A stretch of 32,044 nucleotides of DNA from an uncultured Gemmataceae bacterium (GTDB lineage: Bacteria; Planctomycetota; Planctomycetia; Gemmatales; Gemmataceae), in assembly GCA_937922175.1 (NCBI GenBank), contig CAKZUU010000251.1, positions 1 to 32,044 of the forward strand, given 5' to 3'. The position numbers and the translations under genes were made by a program. Under the pieces are notes generated by a model. It had not been told where the DNA came from. It was given only the letters and a program-made list of their open reading frames with translations, and did no database searches. The stretch's first letter is position 1. Each line of letters opens with the position of its first letter. Below, in pieces: positions 1 to 5,398 of the stretch.

Positions 1-924
1 CTCGAACTGTTGCGTGATCTCGAGAGCGTTGGCATCGCCGCCGTCGTGTTGCCCTCCTTGTGGGAAGAGCAGATCGAACATTACGATTGGCAGTTGACCC
101 AGTTGGAGGAGTACGGGGCCCACTCGTTCCCCGAGGCGCTGAATTATTTTCCACCGCTCGCGGATCGCCGCAGTAGTCCGGATGATTACCTGGATCGAGT
201 GATGGCCGCCAAGCAAATCCTCAAAATTCCGGTCATCGCCAGTCTGAATGGTCGGACACGCGGGGGATGGGTACGGTACGCTCGAATGCTTCAGGAAGCG
301 GGGGCCGACGCTCTCGAACTGAATATCTACTTTTTGGCGACCGATCCGAATCAGTCCAGCGCCGAGGTCGAGCAATGCTACCTTGATCTGGTGGAGGCAG
401 TTCGAGCCGAGGTCAAGATTCCCTTAGCGGTAAAAATTGGCCCGTTTTTCAGTTCCCTGCCCCATTTCGCCCGCCGACTCGTCGGAGCCGGTGCGGATGG
501 GCTGGTCTTCTTCAATCGTTTCCTCCAGCCCGACATCGACCTCAACACGCTCTCCGTGTCCGCTCATGTTCACTTGAGTGACTCGCGTGAGTTGCGGCTA
601 CCGCTCCGCTGGATCGCCATCTTGCGACAGGGACTTCGTTGTTCGCTGGCGGCGACGAGTGGCGTCCACAGCCCCGCCGATGTCATCAAACTGATCCTCG
701 CGGGCGCCGATGGCGTCCAAATCATGTCGGTTCTGATGCAACGAGGAGTCGGCCATGTTCGAGATTTGCTTGACGGCATCACCCGTTGGATGGTCGAACA
801 CGAGTATCAGTCGGTGGAACAGATGAAGGGCAGCTTGAGCCAAGCGAACTGTCCGGACCCGGCGGCCTTTGAACGTGCCAATTACATGAAAGCTCTCGTC
901 AATTACGCCGGACTCCAAATCTAA
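1..924 (+). CDS. Dihydroorotate dehydrogenase-like flavoprotein (5' partial)
   Basis: The reading frame is open from base 1, so the start codon lies outside the window; the TTG at 10 is internal (codons before it read LEL). The visible 307 codons are the C-terminal part of a TIM-barrel protein of the PyrD-like family (COG0167). Barrel signatures include VVLPSLWEEQI near the start, a central GADALELNIY strand, LAVKIGPFFS, and phosphate-binding GADGLVFFNR and GADGVQIMS segments. In true class 1A dihydroorotate dehydrogenases the strand equivalent to LELNIY is followed by a Ser-Cys-Pro-Asn stretch that supplies the catalytic cysteine. Here it reads FLATDPNQ, so pyrimidine synthesis is unlikely. 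From general knowledge, such DHOD-like proteins often sit near pyruvate:ferredoxin oxidoreductase and stress genes. It is followed 42 bp later by a UspA gene on the same strand, probably co-transcribed. Family assignment is firm; the substrate is unknown. Confidence 0.85.
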   Translation, partial: LELLRDLESVGIAAVVLPSLWEEQIEHYDWQLTQLEEYGAHSFPEALNYFPPLADRRSSPDDYLDRVMAAKQILKIPVIASLNGRTRGGWVRYARMLQEAGADALELNIYFLATDPNQSSAEVEQCYLDLVEAVRAEVKIPLAVKIGPFFSSLPHFARRLVGAGADGLVFFNRFLQPDIDLNTLSVSAHVHLSDSRELRLPLRWIAILRQGLRCSLAATSGVHSPADVIKLILAGADGVQIMSVLMQRGVGHVRDLLDGITRWMVEHEYQSVEQMKGSLSQANCPDPAAFERANYMKALVNYAGLQI

Positions 925-966
925 TCAACCGGGGGGGACTTTTCCGATCCCAAGGAGGCGTCCTCG

Positions 967-1416
967 ATGAACGTGATTCGCTCCATCTTGCACCCGACCG
1001 ATTTCTCGCCACAAGCCGACTCCGCGTTGATGTTCGCCCTGGCCCTGGCCCGAGACCAAAAGGCGAAGCTGGTGATCTTGCACGTTGCCCGTTGGCCGGC
1101 CCGACCGATCGGGTTGCCCCCCGAGTCGGCACCTCCGCCGGACGATGACGTGGAGCGGCGAGAGCTGGAGCGACAACTGCGACAAAGGCCCGTGGGCGAC
1201 CTCCCCGTCGAATACCGCCTCGAATACGCCGACACCTTCGCCGAGGGAATCCTCAAGGTCGCCCGCGAACTCGGCTCGGACCTGATCGTCATGGGGACTC
1301 ATGGGCGAACCGGCTGGCGCCGACTGCTTCTGGGAAGCGTCGCCGAAGAATTGATCCGAAAAGCTCCATGCCCTGTTCTGACAGTGCGCGAACAAATCCC
1401 TGCGGAATCGAATTGA
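967..1416 (+). CDS. Universal stress protein, UspA family, ATP-binding type
   Basis: This 149-residue single-domain Usp is a cytoplasmic nucleotide-binding regulator of stress or low-energy states. The N-terminal strand ILHPTDFS and the C-terminal signature G-2x-G-9x-G-S (GTHGRTGWRRLLLGS, about residues 115-129) mark the ATP-binding subclass. The terminal strand CPVLTVR is typical. The ATG at 967 is chosen because AAGGAGG stands about 8 bases upstream, an excellent ribosome binding site. It follows the DHOD-like gene by 42 bp and faces the convergent DUF2934 gene. It is a paralogue of the Usp at 7315-7818; both share ILHPTDFS, LLLGSVAE and CPVLTVR. The specific client is unknown. Confidence 0.93.
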   Translation: MNVIRSILHPTDFSPQADSALMFALALARDQKAKLVILHVARWPARPIGLPPESAPPPDDDVERRELERQLRQRPVGDLPVEYRLEYADTFAEGILKVARELGSDLIVMGTHGRTGWRRLLLGSVAEELIRKAPCPVLTVREQIPAESN

Positions 1417-1454
1417 GTCGCGGGCAACGAACCATTCTGGCGCAAGTCGAGGGT

Positions 1455-1482
1455 CAACACCGCGATGAATAGTCCGGTGTTG
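1455..1482. terminator. Possible bidirectional hairpin between convergent genes
   Basis: CAACACCG at 1455-1462 and CGGTGTTG at 1475-1482 form a perfect 8-bp stem with a 12-base loop. It lies in the 79-bp gap between the 3' ends of uspA (ends 1416) and the minus-strand DUF2934 gene (ends 1496). There is no T-tract on either side, so it is at best a weak or Rho-assisted terminator. Confidence 0.4.
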
Positions 1483-1495
1483 GCCTTCTCCGTCG

Positions 1496-1780
1496 TCACA
1501 TCGAACGACACGATTCATGTTCGGCAGAAACGTGACCCAGTTGAAGCTGGTGAATCAGTTCCTGTTCGGCTTCCAACCAAAAATTCACGCCATCGCCAGG
1601 AGGACAGCCCGCCGCCACCCATTTGTGGTAGGCCAGCACGCGAATCTCGTCGGGAGTCGGGATGCAAGGTTGTCGAGGCTCCTCCCAAAATGCCGACGCC
1701 AAACTTCCAACGGGAGAGACCGCGTCCACTTCCTGCCGCCGAACGGGGGACATCGGTTCTTGGGTCATGACGCTGCTCAT
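1496..1780 (-). CDS. DUF2934 domain protein
   Basis: This 94-residue protein carries the short DUF2934 motif in its middle and C-terminal half. The pattern EIRVLAYHKWVAAGCP (about residues 44-59), then FWLEAEQEL (about 66-74), matches the family pattern Ile-Arg-x-x-Ala-Tyr...Trp...Gly...Trp-x-x-Ala-Glu. The function of DUF2934 is unknown; members are common beside Usp, CBS and Hsp20 genes. The open frame extends 42 codons further to 1906, but ATG at 1780 is preferred because AGGAGG stands about 7 bases before it and the upstream translation looks non-coding. Transcription probably comes from the sigma-54-like site near 2035-2051, which would leave a long leader of about 240 bases. Confidence 0.75.
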   Translation of the reverse strand: MSSVMTQEPMSPVRRQEVDAVSPVGSLASAFWEEPRQPCIPTPDEIRVLAYHKWVAAGCPPGDGVNFWLEAEQELIHQLQLGHVSAEHESCRSM

Positions 1781-2034
1781 GTGGCATCCTCCTGAAGCTG
1801 AGTGTGTTTCCGAGCCTTCCCACGAGCATCGTAGGAGGCCCACGAGGCAAACGGCGTCGCCCCCGGAAAAAAGCCCTCTCCCGCGGATCGAATCGCCGTT
1901 GACCACTTGTCTTTTTCCGACCTTGATCCAACGTCAGCGAATCCCGTCCGTTGGGAAAGTCCGGCAAGATGCCCCGTTAAGAGTTTCGGTCAAAATCGTT
2001 CTTCAAAAAGGTCGGCCGCGACCGTCATTCCCTC

Positions 2035-2051
2035 CGCAATTATCATGCCTG
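2035..2051 (-). promoter_or_regulatory. Candidate sigma-54 (-24/-12) promoter, minus strand
   Basis: Read on the minus strand the site is AGGCATGATAATTGCGG. It has GG, exactly ten bases, then GC, and matches GGCAYG-N4-TTGC. It points toward the DUF2934 gene, whose ATG is about 255 bases downstream. The long leader lowers confidence compared with the two plus-strand sites. Confidence 0.45.
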
Positions 2052-2074
2052 AAACCGCCCGAAGCTTGGCGACG

Positions 2075-2127
2075 ACGACCGGCGGTCGTGTCGGGCAGCG
2101 ACTGCACCGAACGAACACATGGTTCGT
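2075..2127. promoter_or_regulatory. Two inverted repeats, candidate activator (enhancer) sites
   Basis: ACGACC/GGTCGT (2075-2080, 2084-2089) and ACGAAC/GTTCGT (2111-2116, 2122-2127) have nearly identical 6-bp half-sites with spacers of 3 and 5 bases. They lie between two divergent sigma-54-like promoters, the second about 90 bases from each. This is where a bacterial enhancer-binding protein would be expected. The binding role is inference. Confidence 0.35.
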
Positions 2128-2202
2128 ACCGGATCCGCACATTGCCAAGCTCACGACGTGAAAAGGCTCCTGCAAGTCGAGCTTCGTAACGGTACGGTCG
2201 TT

Positions 2203-2219
2203 TGGGCACGATGATTGCT
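2203..2219 (+). promoter_or_regulatory. Candidate sigma-54 (-24/-12) promoter of the cytochrome-CBS unit
   Basis: The site reads TGGGCACGATGATTGCT. It has GG at 2205-2206, ten bases, then GC at 2217-2218, and matches the consensus TGGCACG-N4-TTGCW at all but the first T. The predicted start near 2230 gives a leader of about 60 bases to the ATG at 2290. Confidence 0.65.
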
Positions 2220-2289
2220 GCGAGGGAAAAAACTTGGTGGAAATCGAGACCAATGCAGGAGATTCGCCCGAGGGGCAAGGGGTGATCGC

Positions 2290-2694
2290 ATGCGGCCGGA
2301 ATTGAAGTACAGGATCGCGTACTTGGGGGCCTGTCTGATTTGGGTCAGTGGAATTCTGCCGCGTGTGAACGCGGACGAGAAGCCGACGGACTGGATGCAA
2401 GTGAAGTTGCAGATGTCGCAAGAGATCCTGGCGGGGTTGACGCGGGGTGACCTGGCGGCAGTTGAGACACATGCCCAGAAGATGAATGTGGTGAATTTCA
2501 TGGAGAAGCTGGTGAGCTCGGACAAGCCGCATTACAAAGAATACACGAGGCAGTTGCAGGCCTTCGAAACAGCAAACCGCGACCTGCTGCGGCAGTCAGC
2601 GGCGAAGAACACCGAGGGGGCGACGTTGGCCTATGTGCAATTGACCATCAGTTGCGTGCAATGCCACAAGCTGATCCGTGACGCGAAGAAGTAG
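2290..2694 (+). CDS. Exported c-type cytochrome, cytochrome c'-like
   Basis: This 134-residue protein has an N-terminal signal peptide (positive MRPELKYR, hydrophobic AYLGACLIWVSG, then a likely cleavage near NADEK). Its single haem attachment motif C-V-Q-C-H is at residues 122-126, only eight residues from the C-terminus. A lone CXXCH at the end of a largely helical 130-residue protein is the layout of cytochrome c' (class II), a periplasmic four-helix haem protein that can bind NO or CO or carry electrons. The frame is open from 2215, but ATG at 2290 follows AAGGGGTGA and starts a clean signal peptide. The CBS-pair gene follows 29 bp later. The candidate sigma-54 promoter lies 70-90 bp upstream. 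The electron partner is unknown. Confidence 0.82.
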   Translation: MRPELKYRIAYLGACLIWVSGILPRVNADEKPTDWMQVKLQMSQEILAGLTRGDLAAVETHAQKMNVVNFMEKLVSSDKPHYKEYTRQLQAFETANRDLLRQSAAKNTEGATLAYVQLTISCVQCHKLIRDAKK

Positions 2695-2723
2695 CCGATT
2701 CGATGGGAGTCAAGGAGCCGATC

Positions 2724-3176
2724 ATGGGAACCTTTCCGCCGCGTTTGACGCTGCGAGCCGATACGGCCGCCGAACTGATGAGTGAGAACCCGATTTCGCT
2801 ACCGGAACATGCCTCGGTGAGCGACGCGATTGCGTTGATGGCCCGGAGAGGTTTTTCGGTGGCACCGGTGATTGACGCGGCCGGGCGTCCGGTGGGGGTG
2901 GTCAGCGTGAGCGATTTGATCATTCATGAACGAGAATTCGATCTGTTTCCGCGAGCCCCATCGGGAGAGCAAGCGATTGGCGAACCCCGCCAGGATCGCG
3001 CGACGGTGGCCGACATTATGACCCCTGCCGTCCTTTCGGTTCGACCGACGGCGTTGGCGGGTGAAGTTGTGCGGATCATGAACAGCTACCGCGTGCATCA
3101 CGTCTTCGTGGCCGACGAGACCGGAACCCTCATCGGCGTGATCGGCACAAGCGATTTGGTGCGGAAACTCGGCTAA
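2724..3176 (+). CDS. Tandem CBS-domain protein
   Basis: This 150-residue stand-alone CBS pair (Bateman module) normally senses adenine nucleotides. The first CBS domain runs from AAELMSENPISLPEHASVSD to GVVSVSDLI (about residues 14-72). The second runs from VADIMTPAVLSVRPTA to IGVIGTSDLV (about 94-148). No output domain is fused, so it must act on a partner protein. An earlier ATG exists at 2703, but the ATG at 2724 is chosen because CAAGGAG stands 6 bases before it. It lies 29 bp after the cytochrome gene, presumably in one transcript. The combination of CBS, Usp and BON proteins suggests response to energy status; this is inference. Confidence 0.9.
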   Translation: MGTFPPRLTLRADTAAELMSENPISLPEHASVSDAIALMARRGFSVAPVIDAAGRPVGVVSVSDLIIHEREFDLFPRAPSGEQAIGEPRQDRATVADIMTPAVLSVRPTALAGEVVRIMNSYRVHHVFVADETGTLIGVIGTSDLVRKLG

Positions 3177-3208
3177 TCCGGGTTGGTCAGAGCGGAATTC
3201 ACACATCA

Positions 3209-3224
3209 TGGCATGACCTTTGCA
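3209..3224 (+). promoter_or_regulatory. Candidate sigma-54 (-24/-12) promoter of the BON-to-Usp operon
   Basis: The site reads TGGCATGACCTTTGCA: GG at 3210-3211, ten bases, GC at 3222-3223. It matches TGGCACG-N4-TTGCW with only one C-to-T change. It lies in the 108-bp gap before the BON gene. The predicted start near 3235 leaves a 50-base leader. Confidence 0.7.
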
Positions 3225-3284
3225 GAATGCTGAAGGGGTTGCGACCGTAAGGCCACGATTGGATCGAACTCAGCGGAGGTCGCG

Positions 3285-3581
3285 ATGCTTTCTCTCAGCC
3301 AACCGAGTAGTGCGAATCCGTACCGCGAACTAAGTCGCGACCGGACGGAGGCCATCCGCCGACGCCTGGATCGGCGTGTTCCCGAGCTTCGCTTGTTTGT
3401 CACCGACGACGGCCTGATCCTCACGGGTCGCGCTTATTCGTGGTACGCGAAGCAATTAGCGCAACAGGCGGCATCTGAAATCACCGGCTTGCCGGTGGTG
3501 CGCAACGCTATCGAGGTAGCTCCGCCACGCCATTCGGAGGATACGCCGGACGAGGAGCGACGCCATGTTTCGGGACCGTGA
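3285..3581 (+). CDS. Small BON-domain protein
   Basis: This 98-residue protein has no signal peptide. The core at about residues 24-80 has the BON pattern: an N-terminal helix (DRTEAIRRRLDRR), a strand with DDGLILTGRAYSW, a helix KQLAQQAASEI, and a closing strand LPVVRNAIEVA. BON domains bind phospholipid or other surfaces, but cytoplasmic stand-alone BON proteins have poorly known roles. GGAGG stands 7 bases before the ATG. Its end overlaps the phosphoribosyltransferase start by 17 bp, so the two are probably translationally coupled. It is the first gene of the operon behind the sigma-54-like site at 3209. Confidence 0.8.
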   Translation: MLSLSQPSSANPYRELSRDRTEAIRRRLDRRVPELRLFVTDDGLILTGRAYSWYAKQLAQQAASEITGLPVVRNAIEVAPPRHSEDTPDEERRHVSGP

Positions 3582-4266
3582 AGATGCGGCGGTTCGACTC
3601 GCGGAGACCTTGCGGGAACGCCGGCTCAACAACCCGGTCGTGCTGGGGATTCCCCGAGGCGGCGTGGTCATCGCGGCCATGCTGGCACGCATGTTGCCCG
3701 CCGAACTCGACGTCATCTTGGCCCGCAAACTCCGCTCGCCGACCAATCCCGAAGCTGCTTTGGGGGCCCTCGCCGAAGACGGGAGCGTCGTCATGAACCC
3801 GGAAGCGGCCCGCCTCATCGAAGAATATCCCGAATACGTGGCCGACGAGAAAAAGCGACAATGGGCGGAGATCGAGCGTCGCCAACGCCTTTTCCGCAAT
3901 GTTCGACCTGCCGTCCCTCTCACGGGGCGGAGCGTCATCATCACCGACGACGGGATCGCGACGGGTTCGACCATGGCTGCCGCCCTCCGTGCCGCAAGAG
4001 CCCAAAAGCCCGAACAACTCATCGTGGCGGTTCCCGTCGCGTCTCCGGATCGTTTGGCGGAACTTCGGCCCCTGTGCGATGAGATCATCTGCCTGTCCGC
4101 TCCGGAAGACTTCTGGGCGGTCGGCCAATTCTACGACGATTTCTCACCTATCGAGGACAGTGACGTCATCGCCTTGCTGCGGGAGACGTCGGACCGCGGC
4201 CCTCCCTGCCCGCACGCGACGGCGGCTGTTCCTCTTGGGAGGACCGATCCATGTTCACCACACTGA
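3565..4266 (+). CDS. Phosphoribosyltransferase-family protein
   Basis: This 233-residue protein has a type I PRTase fold. It shows an N-terminal RDREDAA helix, the strand VVLGIPRGGVVIA, ARKLRSPTNPE, and the PRPP-binding signature VIITDDGIATGSTM at about residues 127-140 (acidic pair DD, then the GTGST-like loop). It resembles the stand-alone putative PRTases common beside stress genes, whose acceptor base is unknown. The last 20 residues (Pro/Cys/His-rich) look unconserved. They are encoded by the segment holding the ribosome binding site (GGGAGGA) of the next gene, whose ATG overlaps this gene by 16 bp. The BON gene overlaps upstream by 17 bp. Confidence 0.85.
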   Translation: MFRDREDAAVRLAETLRERRLNNPVVLGIPRGGVVIAAMLARMLPAELDVILARKLRSPTNPEAALGALAEDGSVVMNPEAARLIEEYPEYVADEKKRQWAEIERRQRLFRNVRPAVPLTGRSVIITDDGIATGSTMAAALRAARAQKPEQLIVAVPVASPDRLAELRPLCDEIICLSAPEDFWAVGQFYDDFSPIEDSDVIALLRETSDRGPPCPHATAAVPLGRTDPCSPH

Positions 4267-5372
4267 CGATTATCAAGGCCGACGTGGGCAGCATCGGCGG
4301 ACATATCGCCCCGAGTCGGCGTCTACTCGACACCATTACCCGACGCATCGCGAGTGACGGCGAAAGCCTCTTGAGCGACTTCTTCGTCGGCCACACCGGA
4401 GACGACATCGCCATCCTGATGGTCCACCCACGCGGGGTGGGAGACTCGGAGATTCATCGGCTGGCTTGGGATGCCTTCCGCGCCGGGACCGATTCGGCCA
4501 AGGACCAAGGGCTGTATGGAGCCGGCCAGGACTTGTTGGTGAGTTCCTTCAGCGGCAATGTCAAGGGAGCCGGTCCCGCTGTCGCTGAGATGGAATTCGA
4601 GGAGCGGCCGAACGAACCGTTCCTGATGTTCCTCGCCGACAAGACTGAGCCGGGCGCGTTCAATTTGCCTTTGTATCTCGCGTTCGCTGACCCGATGAAC
4701 ACGGCCGGGCTTCTCTTGAGCCCCGAAATCACCCAGGGTTTCCGCTTCCGGGTGCAAGACGTCAGTCACGTCGACGGTGATCGCGTCATCGAGTTGGAGG
4801 CCCCCGAGGACCTCTATCGCTTGGCGGCTCTGCTCCGCGACAATGATCGCTTCGTCGTCGAGTCCATTCGCAGCCGACACGACGGAGAGATCGCGGCGGT
4901 CGTCAGCACGCAACGGTTGCACAACATCGCCGGCAAATACACCGGTAAGGACGACCCGGTGATGCTTGTTCGAGTGCAGAAAAACTTCCCGGCGACGGGA
5001 GAGATTTTGGCCCCGTTCGCGGCCGCACCGTATGTCGGCGGCTTCATGCGCGGCAGCCATGTCGGACCTTTGATGCCCGTGAAACACGGCACCGGATGCA
5101 GCTATTTCGACGGTCCGCCCATCATTAGCTGCTGGGCCTTCTGTGTGCATCACGGACGACTCACCGAGGCCTTGGATCCGTTCGATCATCCCTTCTGGGA
5201 CACCGTGCGGGATCGCGCCGCCGAAAAAGCCTTGGAAATGCGTCGGCAAGGGTTCAGCGGCCCCGCCATGCTGCCTTACAGCGAGTTGGAATACGGCGGA
5301 ATCGTCAAGATCCTCGAATCTCTCGAGTCCAAGTTCACTGTCGTTCGCCAAGACGAACTGGCCGCCGTCTGA
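4251..5372 (+). CDS. fbp: Archaeal-type bifunctional fructose-1,6-bisphosphate aldolase/phosphatase
   Basis: This 373-residue protein is of the family's usual length and aligns in memory from end to end with archaeal FBPA/P. The enzyme joins two triose phosphates into FBP and hydrolyses it to fructose 6-phosphate, which commits flux to gluconeogenesis. Visible signatures are IKADVGSIGGH (residues 8-18), FVGHTGDDIAILM, LYGAGQDLL, FSGNVKGAGP, ADKTEPGAFNLP (129-140) and HNIAGKYTGKDDPVM (224-238). Lys131, Tyr230, Lys233 and Tyr348 match the aldolase/phosphatase residues described for archaeal enzymes (around 133, 229, 232, 348), with Lys233 the probable Schiff-base lysine. The family is typical of Archaea and deep or thermophilic bacteria. 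It overlaps the PRTase gene by 16 bp and precedes the pyruvate-kinase-like gene by 26 bp. Confidence 0.95.
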   Translation: MFTTLTIIKADVGSIGGHIAPSRRLLDTITRRIASDGESLLSDFFVGHTGDDIAILMVHPRGVGDSEIHRLAWDAFRAGTDSAKDQGLYGAGQDLLVSSFSGNVKGAGPAVAEMEFEERPNEPFLMFLADKTEPGAFNLPLYLAFADPMNTAGLLLSPEITQGFRFRVQDVSHVDGDRVIELEAPEDLYRLAALLRDNDRFVVESIRSRHDGEIAAVVSTQRLHNIAGKYTGKDDPVMLVRVQKNFPATGEILAPFAAAPYVGGFMRGSHVGPLMPVKHGTGCSYFDGPPIISCWAFCVHHGRLTEALDPFDHPFWDTVRDRAAEKALEMRRQGFSGPAMLPYSELEYGGIVKILESLESKFTVVRQDELAAV

Positions 5373-5398
5373 CGGATGACCCAATCGGGAGGGTGGTC

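Larger units (their letters stand above)
1781..2289. promoter_or_regulatory. 509-bp regulatory intergenic region between divergent genes
   Basis: This is the only gap over 300 bp without a convincing gene. It separates the minus-strand DUF2934 gene from the plus-strand cytochrome gene. It contains two divergent sigma-54-type promoter matches (2035-2051 minus, 2203-2219 plus). Between them lie inverted repeats ACGACC-N3-GGTCGT (2075-2089) and ACGAAC-N5-GTTCGT (2111-2127), plus a distant pair AGCTTGGC (2063-2070) and GCCAAGCT (2144-2151). This layout fits an enhancer-dependent divergent promoter region. Minus-strand frames across it are open but have no recognisable family. Confidence 0.6.

Noticed and set aside
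1781..1906. N-terminal extension of the DUF2934 protein
   Set aside because: The extra 42 residues have no family resemblance, and the internal ATG at 1780 has an AGGAGG site at ideal distance.
1990..2160. Minus-strand open frame with a CxxC motif in the 1781-2289 gap
   Set aside because: No recognisable family, no ATG with a good ribosome binding site, and it overlaps a sigma-54-like promoter and the inverted repeats. A regulatory reading fits better.
4323..5384. 353-residue open frame antisense to the FBP aldolase/phosphatase
   Set aside because: Long antisense frames are common in GC-rich coding DNA. The plus-strand product matches a known enzyme from end to end, and the antisense translation matches nothing.
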